DNA of 64,000 bases from Vitrella brassicaformis (GCA_001179505.1 CDMY01000303.1:23479-87478); one strand, 5' to 3'; shown: positions 37,801 to 49,913, counted from the first letter of the stretch. The notes: generated by a model from the letters alone, not told the origin. Numbers and translations are program-made.

Positions 37801-39234
37801 GCCCCGACCACGCCCACCTAACATGACATGACATGACACCAAACAAGCGGCAACACCTTTCTGCAAGTCACTTGATGGTGGGTGAAATTGGTGGTCGCTC
37901 ACCGTTCCTCCTCTCCCTCCCGCCCCTGTTAGCCCCTCCGCCTCCGGGATATCGAGGGCCGCCGCCACCGCCCGGGTGCTGCGGCGGCGGCTGGTAGGGG
38001 GGAAATGTCTGCTGCTGATGTTGGTGCTGGTGCTGGTGCTGGTGTGAGGGTGAGCTGTGTGTGAGGTGATAGGGGCTGGCCCCGCTGCTGTTGACGTTGG
38101 CGGGCTGAGGATAGGCGTACGCCTGGCCGTGGGCGGGGGGATACTCCTGTCCACTCGGGTACTGACCGCCCTGCCCAGCTCGGCCGAAACCACCTGCACA
38201 CATACAAACATACATACGCAAAGTTCCATCCCTCCCTCCTATCACCGGCGTCTGCCTTGGTGAGTGTGTTGATCGACGGCTCACTTGCGTCTTGCTGCTG
38301 GTACATGGGCTGCATCGGGTATGGCGCAGGGTAGCCCCGGTGTCCATTTGCGGCCGCCCCGTTGGCGCCATACTGCGCCACCGCCTGCGCCACCGCCGGG
38401 GGCGGGGGCTGGTTGATGAGGTAGTCGGGGTGGCTGGCGGCCTGCCATGTCGAAGGCATGGTGCCCGACATGGGAAACGGGGTACCCAGGAGGGATGGCG
38501 GGCTGCCGACGGGACGGAAGGGCCCCTGTTGGGGTGGGTTGAGGGGCAGGGACGACATGCCGCCATACGACGCAGCGCCCCCATACACGTCTGACAGACA
38601 GACACGAAAACGGGCGGAGGGCAAGGTGAGGTGCGGTCAGGGGAGGGACATACTCAGTGAGTGCTTCCTCCACGTGTGTGTGTGTGTGAGTGTCTGTGCG
38701 TCAATCGTGTGGTGTCATGTCGCTCACTGGTTTGGTTGCCGTATCGGGGGTTGTTCATGCCGCTCATGTCGTTGGCCTTGCCCTGCATCAGGAATTGCAT
38801 CGCACACCGACAAAACAAACGAAGGAACAGCATGTGGGTGGCGTGGCACAGATCAGAGCGTCTGGTCGCTTCAGTGAGTGAGCTGAGCTGAGATAGATGT
38901 ATGTGGTCACTCACTCTCCCTCCCTCCCTCCCGCCGGGCCCACCTGGTTGTATGCGTTGGGTGCCACGGGTGCGTATGGCGCGTATCCGCCCTCGCTGCC
39001 CATGCCCTCCACTGAACCTCCAGTAGTGGCAACTCGGGGATCACTCGCCCCAGGCTACAACAGACAGACAAGACAGACCGACAGAGGGAAGCAGTCGTCA
39101 GCGGTTAACCGTGGCTTCTTGTGCTGGCTGTTCCTCCGTCCGTCCTGCCAGCTTACAGGGAAGAATTCCGGTGCCGTGGCACTGAGCGTTTTGCCTGAGC
39201 TCTTGCCTCCAAAACTGTCGCCTGAGCCACTCAT
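29012..39234 (-). CDS. EIF4G: Eukaryotic translation initiation factor 4G (MIF4G + MA3-like), with PAM2-like N-terminus
   Basis: The scaffold that links the cap-binding eIF4E, eIF4A and poly(A)-binding protein during mRNA recruitment. From the ATG at 39234, the first exon (to ~39161) ends in TLSATAPEFFP, matching the PABP-binding PAM2 motif. Gly/Pro/Gln-rich exons follow (~39053-37613). Then come two long Ala/Pro/Glu/Lys-rich exons (~37525-36732 and ~36643-34450), each opening with a short SYADTL or SWADRL block. The exon near 34320-34216 has FYPIDFLKSF, in the place of the eIF4E-binding YxxxxL motif. The MIF4G domain spans exons from about 32960 to 31090, with LKGILNKLTIEKFDRLYQQI, YSQLCVRLKDDLKAIM, ILLNRCQESFEKYL, AYFKYKNQMLGNIKFVGQL and VRCLMKDVLDLRANGW. 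A C-terminal MA3-like region runs from ~30215 to 29012. A 300-N gap interrupts an Arg/Asp-rich part. Confidence 0.88.
33047..33346. other. Assembly gap (300 N) inside the eIF4G gene
   Basis: Exactly 300 N, a conventional placeholder, so the true size is unknown. The right flank is a run of about 28 C (33355-33382) and the left flank is also C-rich. Part of eIF4G between the Arg/Asp-rich exons and the MIF4G domain may be missing. Open frames running across the N block are artefacts. Confidence 0.98.
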
Positions 39235-39535
39235 ATGACTTCACTGACTTCACTGCTGACTCCTGACGCACACACACACCACGCAGAAGCGCGTGAGCCG
39301 CCTCCCGCGGTCAGGAGGACCCCCCTGGCCCCCCTCTGGCCGTCATGCACCTCCCTGCCGACACTACTCTTCTGTGCCTGCCTTGACACCTTCCTGGTGG
39401 AAGCCTACCTGACAGAATGGAACTCCTTTAAAGGCATCGCCATGGCGACGCCGTGCTGTCGGCTTTGCTTTTGCTTCTCTCGTCAGTTGCTTCACGCCAA
39501 GCTCGCAGATGAGCTTGCAAGGGAGGGCTGGCGGC
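39235..39535. promoter_or_regulatory. Bidirectional promoter region
   Basis: A 301-bp interval between the eIF4G start (minus) and the coiled-coil gene start (plus). It is less repetitive than the flanking introns. Stop codons break the frames and there is no splice support for an exon. Confidence 0.45.
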
Positions 39536-39739
39536 ATGAGCGGTGGCCCTAGATATCGCATTTCAGGCGCTGGGCGAGGCGGCGGGTTCAGAGGAGCGCT
39601 GCCGCCATCGAAAGCCATCCCGAGAGAGACTCTGAGAGGACGAAGCCCAAAAGGTGACTAAGGCGGCCACGTGGAGTGGACACACGCACAACGCAGACAG
39701 CTGACTGCGGGACGGATCCATCCATCTGCTGCGTGTGTT

Positions 39740-39771
<32 letters not shown>

Positions 39772-42700
39772 ATCCCAAAATGAATGCATTGCATGCCATT
39801 CATTGTGTTGATGGCGCCATCCATGATCATGCAGGCGATGGGTCTGGGAGTGCTGGCGATGAGGATTCGTCTTACGTGTGCAAGCTGGAGCAGCAGCTGT
39901 ACTTCATGGGCCTGGAGAACGACTACCTCAAGGAGCGGGCCAGCGCGCCGCTCGTCAAGCATGACGTCAAGCAGCACCTAATGGAGAAGTCCCTCACCGC
40001 GGCCGAGGCACAGATCGAGCTCCTCTCAAAGGAGCTCCAGAACACGCGAAGCGAACTCAACGGCTCAGTGGTGAGAAGCCAGCCATCATGGTACCAAAAT
40101 GCCGGGCAGGCTGGACATAGAGAGGTCTTTTCCTTTGTGGTGTGCCTATCTCGCGCAGGCGTCGCTCCAGGAGCAGCTACAGGTCGGCAACAGCACAAGG
40201 CGCCGCTTATCTGTTTGTCGGTCTATCGTGGATGGATGTATCGGCCGGCCCGGCCTCTGCGAATGTACGTTACGTGTGTCTGCGTGTGTCAGGGATCTGT
40301 CCACGATGTGACGGTGCTGAGGGAGGAGAAGGCCAGGCTGGAGCAGGCCATCATCACGCAGAAGGGACAGCTAGAGGTAGATAGACAGACAGACAGACAG
40401 GCACACACACACACAGGGGGCTGAAGGCAGGCAGAAAGCCCTCCCTGTCCCATCTTCCGCTCTTCTCGGTCAGGCCGCCGAGCGCGTTGTCCACAAGCTG
40501 AAGGAGGACGACACAGCCCGCCAGCTGAGATTCGACGATAACTCACAACGTAGACAGGCAGGCAGGCAGGCAGGCACGTGACACAATGAATGCCCGCGGC
40601 CACACAAACCCACGCCACGTGTGTGCGTGTGGTGATGGTGTCATACATGTATGTGAGATCAGGGCGTGTGGCGGTGGAGCGCCGGTTGGCTGAGGCCGAG
40701 TGCCGCGTGAAGGCCTGGCAGGAGGAGTACGAGAAGCTCTCAGAGCAGCTCAGCAGAGACAGGCACGCTCACGAGAGGGAGAAGGTCCGTCGGCCCGTCA
40801 CACAGTCAGGATGATCATGTCTGCACCCCTTAATGTCTGTTGTGTGTTGTGTTGTGCTGTGTTGTGCTGTCTTGTGCCAGCTCCGTATGGTCGAGGACGC
40901 CTCGGTGTGCACGCAGCAGCTGGAGCAGCTCAAGGCGCTGATCAAGGACAAGGAGACCAACCTCCAGACACACGAAACACTCTACCAGGTAGGTATCAAA
41001 CACACAACACAACACACGGCCGCGGGCTTATACGGATGGGAAACACCTCACTCACCTGCCCACACCTCTCTCTCTCTTATGGTTTGGTTATCTGGATCCC
41101 ATGCAGGCGGCGATAGTCCGTTTGCGCGACAACGAGTACGAGCGTCAGTTGCTGGAGCTGCAGAACAAGTACCAAGGCAAGGCTGTCGACCTCCAGCGAG
41201 TGAGTAACTCACGGACACACGCAGGCTGGGAGAGGAAGGGGCACACACACACCCGCAGTCACACGTTCCGCTGCCGTTGGTCGTTCCTCCAGGCTGAGTC
41301 GGATCGTGCGGCGTTGGAGGCAGCGGCCGAGAGGCGAGAGGTGCAGCTGCAGGCTCTCCAGACTGACAACAAGAAGATGCAGGACGAAATCAAGGTACCT
41401 AGATTGGGCAGATACAGCAAGGCCGAGAGGGGGGGGAAAGATACGCAGCGGAGACCGTGTCGGCATGGTTGGGTCGATGTCGTCGTCAGGGTCTGCTTGA
41501 GCGGGTCCGGGACACTCAGGAGCTCAGGCGAGAGCTCGACGGCATACGCAAGGAGAAGACAAACCTAGACAAGAACCGACACACGCTTGCCACACAAAAC
41601 CAACACGTACGTTAGTGACCCAATCTCACCAATTTCATCCATCCATCCATCCATCCATGGGCCAAACCTCACTCTGTCTGTGTGTGTTGTGGTGCGGTGC
41701 AGTATGCCGGTGAGGTGGCTCAGCTGCGGCGTCAGCTGGACGACCTGCAGGCGAAATTCCACGCCGAGCTGATCGCCCAGACCACCCGCGAGGCCCTTCA
41801 GCACGTCGGTGGCGACCAGCCTGGCCGACTCACGACTCGCGCTCACATCGACAAGGACAAACAGCCAGATGACGAGCAGGGCCAGCCTACCGCTGCTGGT
41901 GGGGGTGCTGGTGGGGGTGCTGGTGGGGGTGTAGAGCTTTATGCGAGGCGTCAGGCTTCCGAGGAGGCGGTGACGGCAGATGTCCTGAGAGCTCAGGTGG
42001 GCCAGACAAGCAAGGGCGCTATCTCCTCTGCTCGTGTGCGTGGAGCGTGTTATTGTCTGTCTGTCTGGCTCGTGCGTTCAGATGTCGGAGGCCCAGATGC
42101 AGCTGTACCAGTGCCGAAAAGACAAGGCCGACGTCACGGTGGACAGGGACTCGCTGCAACAGGTGGGTATCACTGTGGCACATGTGGCCATCCATGTGCG
42201 TCTGTCTGTCTGTCTGGTGTGTATCGTATCATCAGGAGGTGGCGCGGCTCACGCGTGAGTGCGGGCGCTATGAGGAGCGGCTGGAGGAGGCACTCAAAGA
42301 GCTGGAAAGGCTTAACCAAGACCTGCACTCCAGGTAGGTGGCCGACGGGCGATGAATGAAAACCAAAACCCCATCCATCCACGCGATGCGTGTTGTGTGG
42401 CATGGCTGTCTGTCTGTCTGTCTGTTTGTCTGTCAGGGGCAAGGCTGAGGAGGTCATTGCCCAGAATGAGCGCGAGACGCAGCTCCTCAAACAGAGGTAC
42501 GAGGAGAGGGAGGCGGCGCTGCACGAGGAGCTGGTGGCGGTGAAGCGGGAGCTGAGGGACACACAGGAGCAGCTCAAATCCCTCAGGGGCATGCGCACCA
42601 GCCTAGAAAAGGTAAACGTACACACACACGTCGAATCAGTAGCCCCTCCCTCCCTCCCTCCCTCCCTCCGATGTCTGTGTGTTTGTGTGCAGTGGCAGCA

Positions 42701-43205
42701 CCAGCAGGCCTCTCTGAGCGACGCCATGTCGTCTCTGATCGCCTCCCTGACCAACCAGGTGCAGAGCCCCGAAGACCGGTCCATCGTCCCCAGACTTGAC
42801 CCGTCCACACAAGACGACCACCCCAGAGCCCAGCCCCAGCCCCAGCCCCAGCCCCACCCTCACCCTCCCCACCTCCCCCACGCCACAACCTTCGATGTCG
42901 TAGCGCAGCGCCTCGCAGCCATGTCACCCGCAGGCCCATCGGCAGAACTGGTCGCCGCTGCGATTGATTTCACCGACACGCGTGTCAGAGAGGTGAAGGG
43001 GCCAGCAGCAGCGGCCACGCCCACGCCGGCCACTTCGACGGCGGCGGCCATGGACGTCCGCACATGGACGTCGAGCAGCGCCACGCCCCCCTGCGGCGAT
43101 GTGAGGGAGGCCATGCGGCCGTCGCACGGACAGCAGGCTCAGATTGACGACCCCGAGTCGGCCATTGACCATGGAAGAGATGACGAGCACACCAAGGACG
43201 AGTGA
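39536..43205 (+). CDS. Long coiled-coil protein
   Basis: No named orthologue recognised. The start is ATG 39536, facing eIF4G, with the first exon 39536-39653 (MSGGPRYRISGAGRGGGFRG). It joins in phase to an exon beginning near 39833 (DEDSSYVCKLEQQLYFMGLE). About a dozen exons between 39833 and ~42725 encode almost continuous heptad-patterned helix, for example REEKARLEQAIITQKGQLE, RLRDNEYERQLLELQNKYQ, EVAQLRRQLDDLQAKFHAEL and KRELRDTQEQLKSLRGM. A Gly-rich break lies near 41898-41935. The tail is Gln/Pro/His- and Ala-rich (~42830-43205) and ends DEHTKDE then TGA. Most introns are 60-110 bp. The architecture fits a centrosomal, basal-body or cytoskeletal scaffold, which is an inference from the coiled coil alone. 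Confidence 0.75.
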
Positions 43206-43613
43206 GGACTGAGTGGGTGGGTTGATGGAGGGATGAATGGTGGGGTGGCTGGCTGACCGTATGGTAGATTGAGCCGTTGTTGTACGAGTAGAGGGGGGGT
43301 GGGTGTGGGTCAGTTTGTGGGGGTAGGGACACACTAGGGTGCGTTGTGTGACTGACTGCGGGTGGGGGCGGTGCGTTGACGGCATGTATGTGTGTGTGCG
43401 TGTGGCGACGATACAATCAAGCAACCATTCACTCGTCCGTCAGTCAGTCAGTCAGTCAGTCATGGATCATGACGAGTACGTCCATAGCGTCTGTCGTTGC
43501 AATCAATACACCCTGAAACCCATAACACACACATCTCCCTCTCTCCACCAGCCATCCATCCATCCATGTCCCACAAGCAAACTCCCCCCCCTTCGCCCCC
43601 CAGCCCACCTTGT
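43206..43613. other. Convergent intergenic region
   Basis: Between facing stop codons. It holds GT-rich sequence near 43380-43400, (CAGT)n near 43441-43460 and (CCAT)n near 43553. No gene seen. Confidence 0.5.
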
Positions 43614-45647
43614 CTAATCTACTTCGTCAATTGAGGCCGGTATGCCCCCTCCCTGCTGCATCGCCTCCACAGCCTGCGGGACATCCACCTCAGGAGGTGG
43701 CGGGGGCTGCGCCAGCTGGCCCAGCACGTTGCCGACGTCCCCGAGCGCCTTGCTCATGTCCGCCGGCACGTCCACTTTGCCAGGTGTGGGTGCGGATGGG
43801 ATGGAGGGCAGCTCCATGCCGGAGAGGAAGTCCATGACCCCCTTGGACTGCTCCGACGCCACGCCGGGTACTGGGGTCTCTGTGGCGCCCTTGAAGAGCC
43901 CCGCGAACACCTTGAGGGCCTCGAAGACGGAGAGGTCGTTGAAGAGCTTGAAGTGCAGGAACTTGATCACAACATATCCAGTGGTAAGCAGCACCAGATA
44001 CCGACCCACAAACATGTCGGTCGACTCAGTCACCTTGCGCACCACCTGCACAAATGACAGACACCACAGACACAAGAATACGCAAACACATCTATCGGCC
44101 GGCATCATACAAACCTTGAGGCTCTCGCCGAACAGTTTGATGACGCCCCCGAAGAGGATGAGTATGAGGTCGATGGGCGTGACGTCGAGGTTCCCCCGCC
44201 CCGTGGTGGTCACCACCTGCACCCTCTCCTCCCCACCCCTAGCCTGAGGCCGCCGGCTGCCGCCGCTGCTGCTGCTGCTCCTCGACCTCCTGGATGATGC
44301 TGGCTGCATCACGCTGGTCTGTGTCTGCTGCCGGTTGGTGTTGGCGACCTTGCCCTCTAGATAGCGGTCGACCAGGAGGCCGCCCACGAGGCGGCTGGGG
44401 AGGCCGAAGAAGAAGTCCGCATAGGTGCAGAAGACCGTGATGATCTTGGTCGAACCGATCAGGACGAAATTCGTCGCAACTGGATCAGGCAGGCAGGCAG
44501 GCAGGCAGGCGGCCACGGAGGGAGGGAGGGAGGGAGGGAGGATTGTGTGCGTGTGAATGGGATGGATGATTTATCGTGGATACCTACCGGCGAAGACGGT
44601 TCCTGCAATGAAGGTCTCGACGGTCTCGTGCAGAGGCAGCACCCATGATAGCCCACGCTCCCTGATTGACATACACACATTCACACACAACGCACACGAT
44701 GTCTTTTGTGTGTTGTCTGTTGTGTGTTGTGTGTCGGTTTGCGCCAAGGCTGGCTGAGCCGCCTCGCTCTCTCTGTGTCGATCGTATCACTCTGTCTCTC
44801 ACTACTGACTGACTTGATGAAGGGCAGGATGCCCTCGTAGTAGAAGCTCTCCACGATGCAAAACTCCAGCCGCACCCGCAACAGCCCTCCCGCTATCAGA
44901 GGACCATATCTGCCAGCGGGCGGAAAAACATCACACACGTCAGTCAGGTCAGATGGCGAACGAACGAGTGCAGGGCCATAGTTGTGTATGTGTGTACGTG
45001 CGTGCGTGTGCGTTGGCTCACTCGTCGTATGCCTCCTTGCCCACGAGCCACATGACAAAGCTCTGCAGCACCCGATACAGCTTGTCGCTCGCCCCACACA
45101 CGGGGCGGAAATTGTCGGGGTCAAATATCGCCGCACCACCACCGTCACCAGCGGCCGCCTCGCTCACGTCACCTAGCGCACTCCACAGCACCGGCACCAG
45201 CACCGCCAAAAGCCCGACGGCCGCCATCAGCTGCTGATGGTCGCCCTCGCGCGAAGCAGATCCGTCATGAGTCCACTCGCTGCCCTTGCTGTCTTCAGAG
45301 CGAACGACGAAGCCGCTGCGGGGGAAGTCGAAGGTCTGTTTTCGTTGTGACTGTGGCTGTGTCTGTGTTGCTGCATCTGAACCATCGCCAGCAGCAGCAG
45401 CAGCAGCAGTGGAAGCCGACGTCTTAAGAAGAGAAGAAGCAAAACGAGATGATGAAAGTGGTCGTCGCTGTGGTAGTAGCGAGGATGGCGGGTTGGTGGA
45501 TGGTCTGCGTGACGACAGGCGCACGGCTGGCGTGACGAATGCAGGATAAACTTCAAGGTGGGATGCATGAGTGATCACCAGCAGCAGGGAGGAAGAACAG
45601 AAACCCAAAACGGTCGCCGTGTTGAAGATCTTCAGTCGGAGCCGCAT
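43614..45647 (-). CDS. Plastid-type membrane protein with a bipartite leader, function unknown
   Basis: The start is ATG 45647. The first ~28 residues form a signal peptide (LGFCSSSLLLVITHASHLE). AFVTPAVRLSSRRPS and a long Ser/Arg-rich stretch follow, the layout of a signal plus transit peptide in algae with complex plastids; AFVTP recalls the FVAP motif of such transit peptides. Exons are about 45647-45023, 44910-44812, 44660-44588, 44478-44115 and 44045-43614. The mature part has hydrophobic segments (MAAVGLLAVLVPVLWSALG, IDLILILFGGVIKLF, YLVLLTTGYVVIKFLHF) and conserved-looking blocks (YGPLIAGGLLRVRLE, LHETVETFIAGTVFAVATN, VLIGSTKIITVFCTYADFFF). These recall an uncharacterised plastid membrane protein family of plants and algae, though I cannot name it. 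It ends in a Pro/Gln-rich acidic tail. A plastid envelope or thylakoid location is inferred from the leader. Confidence 0.7.
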
Positions 45648-46013
45648 CCTGACCGAGGGCCTTTCCGGCCTTTGGTTGGTTGGTTATTGTGTTTAACGAG
45701 ACTCGTGTCTGTAACCCCGGAGGGATCCTGTCATGTCACGCACTAGACTAGCAGCATGTACATGCATAAGAGCATGCACACGTCCTATCTACCCAGCCCA
45801 CTCCCAGCCCCACCCACCCGACATGCTTGTATGAGGCGAGCTACGTTTCGGGAGTTTGGACTAGAGCACGTTCCATTCCATGAAACCGCTGTCTCCCCCA
45901 TGTCCTCCAAATGCTCTAATGTCCTCAATCCAAATGCATGTGCATCGGATCGCGGATCGCTTTCTGCGTCTATACCCCGAGAAAGAGCGTTTTCGATTTG
46001 GTTGCTGGAAACG
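45648..46013. promoter_or_regulatory. Bidirectional promoter region
   Basis: A 366-bp interval between the plastid-type membrane protein (minus) and the secreted Cys-rich protein (plus). It is low in microsatellites compared with its surroundings. No named element seen. Confidence 0.4.
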
Positions 46014-46879
46014 ATGAAGGGAGTGATGGCCATGCGTGCGCTCCTCATCGCCTTGGCGGCCGTATGTTCCGTAGCTGTGGCCTCGGCCACGTACAGCGAC
46101 TACTGCGAGGGCGAGGACTGCCATACTGGTGGGTGCATCTGACCAGATCTATGGCGTATACATCACTCCTGAGCCACATGTGGCTGTCCTTCCTGTCGCT
46201 GTGTGCAGATGCGTCGTTTGTGGACCGCACTGACGAGATTTCCCGCCTGCAGATCGCCGGCACCCACAGCAACAAAGGTGTGCGCGGCAGCCATGGACGA
46301 CACACACAGCTGATGCGAGATGAATGCACTGCGCACGTGGCGGCATGGATGGATGGATGGATCTGTGTTGCCGCATGGTGTGTGCAATGTGTGTGTGCAG
46401 GTGTCTCTGGCCATCAGTTCTAGCTGTCGGTCGTGAAGCAGCAGGTGGCTCACGCCAAGAACACGATGGCTGCGGCGCTTACGATGACACAGACGGCTCA
46501 GACGATGGCACACACGGCACTCAAGACCATCAACAACGCCCAACAACAGCTCCACAGCATCACAGGTACACTACAGACAGATGTGTGTCCGTATGCAATG
46601 CATACATACATCTAAGCTTCGGTTGTATTCCCTCCCTCACTCTCTGTCTGTGCTGTCTGTCTATGTGGGTGAACGGTTCACCTGTCTGTAGGCATGAAGT
46701 TCGACTGCTCGTCGCTCAAGACTAAGGAGGAGTGCATGCGGGACAAACATGAAAACCCCTGCACCGGTGGTCCCGGGTCTCAGGCTCCCTCAAACTGCGC
46801 GTGGGGCCATTACAAGCCCGGTAGGCGAGGATATTCACGACCAACGTGGAAGGACGAGTGTTACTGCGAGCGCGACTAA
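46014..46879 (+). CDS. Small secreted cysteine-rich protein
   Basis: Not recognised. The start at ATG 46014 gives a clear signal peptide (MRALLIALAAVCSVAVASA) with likely cleavage before TYSDYCEG. Exons are about 46014-46130, 46208-46279, 46437-46565 and 46692-46879. The second exon (DASFVDRTDEISRLQIAGTH) and third (VVKQQVAHAKNTM to TINNAQQQLHSIT) look helical; joining them in phase requires the donor at GTGCGC, two bases after the nearer GT. The last exon is Cys-rich (CSSLKTKEECMRDKHENPC, NCAWGHYKPG, DECYCERD), with six cysteines that could form three disulfides. About 165 residues in all. An extracellular or cell-wall role is inferred from the leader only. Confidence 0.7.
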
Positions 46880-47956
46880 CACACTTGCTAATCGGCCGCT
46901 CTTAGCTCTAGCCGTAGAAGAATCAATCAACCCAGGGAGAGAGGGGGGTTACTACAGCTGTCTGTATCCATCTCTCTCTCTGTGCACATAACATACCTAC
47001 ACACCTGCCTGCTGCCTAGACGGACTGACTGCCTCTGCGTGCGAAGAGGGATAGATGGACGGACTGATGCGTGTGTGGGTGGCGGTGCGAATGATGACTG
47101 GCTTCACGGCTGGCTTGATGGCCTGTCTGTCTGTGTGTCGTGCCTGCCTGCCTGCCTGCCTGTGTGTGGGTCGCTCTTCTCGAACGTACGTACCAATCGA
47201 GGGCTCTGCTCAAGGGAGGGAGGGATGAACTGATGCGTGCGCATGTGTTTGTCGTGCCGGCATGACTGTCTGTCTGGCTGTCTGTCTGTCTGTCTGTCTG
47301 TAGATACAGATTTCTCAAATGTCTATATATCGGCCGACCGGTCTTGTGGACGATGGCCAACTGAATGAACGAAACACACACACATGTACGTCAGTGTGTA
47401 GTCACCACAGGGTGAGTGAAGATCTCTTCACATTCTCGCCAGTCACTTGCTATAATCCTCAGACTACACGTGTGCAGGAGTGGGTGGCGCACACGCCGAC
47501 ACACGAAGGCGCCTCCAGCCATCCATCCATCCAGCCAGCGAGGCAACGACTGATTGAGCCAGACAAAACACAACAGCCAGCCGTCGTCTGGCCAGTCGCT
47601 CGCTCGCTCGCCACACAAGGATATATACCGGCCAGTACCCTCCCTGTTGGAGTCAGTCAGTCAGTATGGCATCCCCCCGCCCCTCACCTCGACTGACTCA
47701 CCGACCATACATCGAATTGCACTGCACGAGACAGACACATCCAACTACACCAACTGGTTCAGCCGGAGAGAGAGACGTGACCTGCCAATCCCGTCACGTT
47801 ACCTCGCCTCACATCGCCTCACACAACGTCATGACGTGACATCAGGCCTTGTTTGTTCCTCCGCTTCCGTGGCGTGGCTGATGTTCTGGTTGTTGTCTGG
47901 TCTGGTCTGGTCTGGCTGATACCCTCCGGCAGCCCACCGATGATGAATGAATGACA
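46880..47956. other. Convergent intergenic region
   Basis: About 1.1 kb between facing stops. It contains (TGCC)n near 47142-47161, (TCTG)n near 47280-47300, (CAGT)n near 47653 and TCTGG repeats near 47895-47915. No splice-supported frame seen. Confidence 0.5.
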
Positions 47957-49913
47957 TCACAGGCCGTCGTCCATCCTGCCGCCCACATCGCCCGGCAGGC
48001 CGTTCATCATGACCACCCCGCCGCCTTTCTTGCCGTACACCGAGGGAGGCGGCATGACCGACAGACGGACAGCCGGGCCGGGCTCGGTCTTCCGCCGGGT
48101 GTGCTTGTAGTCGTGGAAGCGCACCACGCTGTATGTCAGCAGCAGCACTATCGACAACCCTATAAACACATACAACCACACATACAATACAGAAGCAGCA
48201 ATGTGACGGCGACCTTACCGATGCCCGCGAAGGCGCGCACAGTTATGCGCTCACCCAGAAACACCTGACCACACCACAGACGAATGAGAGGAATGGAATG
48301 GACCCACACACAGGCAATAAATATCGGAGTGCATCAGCACATCAAGGTGTCGTGTCTGTGAGACAAGACATACCTACCACTGATATCAGGATGGTTGCCA
48401 TCTCCTTGCCCACACCAGCCACCGTCATCGACAGGGAGCTCGTCAGACCTGCATAGACAGACAGACAGACAGACACATTCACAGACCCATCAGTGCATTC
48501 AATGGACGGATGGATGGATGGATAAATGGGTCTCGGCTTGGCTGCCTACCTACGAGTCTGAATTCGGAGAGATGGACGGCGAAGGCCACCAACACAGAGA
48601 GGGCCACCAAGAAGAGGGCGGACATCAGCTTTGGCACATCAGGCAGCGCCAAGTCAGCCTCTGCACACCAGACAGGACAGGCACGCAGGCCCGCATCCAT
48701 CACCACAACCGCTCTGTGCTCTGTGTCTGTGTGTCCCTCCCTCCCTCCCTCTGTTTGTGTGTCTGTGTCTGTGTGTGCTTACGAACCAACAAGTCGTTGT
48801 ACGTCGATGGCTACGGCTGCCGGTGCGAGGCAGAAGGTGGCTGCCGGTTGTGTGAGGATGAGGAGCTGCAGGGGCTGCAGGTGGCGCGTCTGCAGCATGT
48901 GGTGGATGATGACCCACCGGATGGCCGACGCCACCACCGCCCCCAGCAGAAACACGACTCCCAGACTGTTGTGCACCTCCATGTCACGCACTGTCAGCGA
49001 TATCGCCCCCATTATCAGACCAACCAACAACAATGTCAGGCAACGGAACACCTCCAAACCTGCATGCAGCCACACACACACACACACACAAACGTATGCG
49101 CGCCGCATCAGTCATCCATGTGTATTTTTTTGTGCGTGTGGTTTGCCGACCGAATGCAAGGCCTAGGAGGTACGTCACAACCACAATGCTGCTCTTAATG
49201 ACCTGCAAACACACACACACACACACACACACAGCAACACCTGCGGTCTGCCCATTTGCTTGCCTGGCCGCCTCACCGTCATGACGGACACCGAGACCAT
49301 GCTGTACGACTCATTGCTCAGCGATATGTCGGCCGCAGTGCACAGAGCAACTGCAAGCGACACACACGGGCAGACAGGCACACAGGCACACACAGACAGA
49401 CAGCAGATGAGTGTGAGTGAACGATGTGCAGCTTCAATCCAGCCGCAGGCCGCCCGCCAGCGGTGCTCACTCACTTGGCACAATGAATCTGAGGTACATC
49501 GTGCCAGAGATGGCGGGAAAGTCCGGGAACCAGGAAAGGAAGGCAAAACTCTGCCAAGACAGACGCCACCAGTGAGTGACATTGCATTGCATTGCATTGC
49601 AGGCCCCTCCCTCATCCATCGGTTGACAACGCGCTGTGTTCATCACGTTAGTTACCGATCTGAGGAGCAGGCTCATGAAGCCAAAGTGGATGAACGTCAC
49701 CAGAATGGGATACTGGAAGCCAAGAGTGTCCTGTGCGTTGGACCACACACAACACACATCTGCTGACTCAGGTAGATGCCTTCTGACAAGTGAGTGGAGT
49801 GTGTGCCGTACCAAAATGTACTTCATCAGAAAGGTGAGCGACAGCGAGGCGGCGTACCACGAAAGCACCGCACATGCCACTGCACAGATCTGCCCGGCCA
49901 CCGACTCACCCAT
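47957..49913 (-). CDS. SLC35C2-like nucleotide-sugar/triose-phosphate-type transporter
   Basis: A ten-helix transporter of the drug/metabolite superfamily, TPT/SLC35 branch; by homology it acts in the Golgi or ER membrane. The start at ATG 49913 (MGESVAGQICAVACAVLSWY) leads straight into a membrane segment. Blocks follow in family order: GFQYPILVTFIHFGFMSLLL, MYLRFIVP, ISLSNESYSMVSVSVMTVIK (the SLC35C2-type loop), SSIVVVTYLLGLAFG, FRCLTLLLVGLIMGAISLTV, LGVVFLLGAVVASAIRWVI, MSALFLVALSVLVAFAVHLS, SLSMTVAGVGKEMATILISV and FLGERITVRAFAGIG. It ends with a last helix and a cytosolic Arg/Lys tail. About a dozen short exons span it; the final one is ~48170-47957. The spacing and the KSS and AG.KE motifs favour SLC35C2 over plastid triose-phosphate translocators. 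The substrate is unknown. Confidence 0.8.

Noticed and set aside
49581-49600. Four ATTGC units as a possible regulatory element
   Set aside because: A short pentanucleotide microsatellite inside an intron of the SLC35C2-like gene; nothing else marks it.
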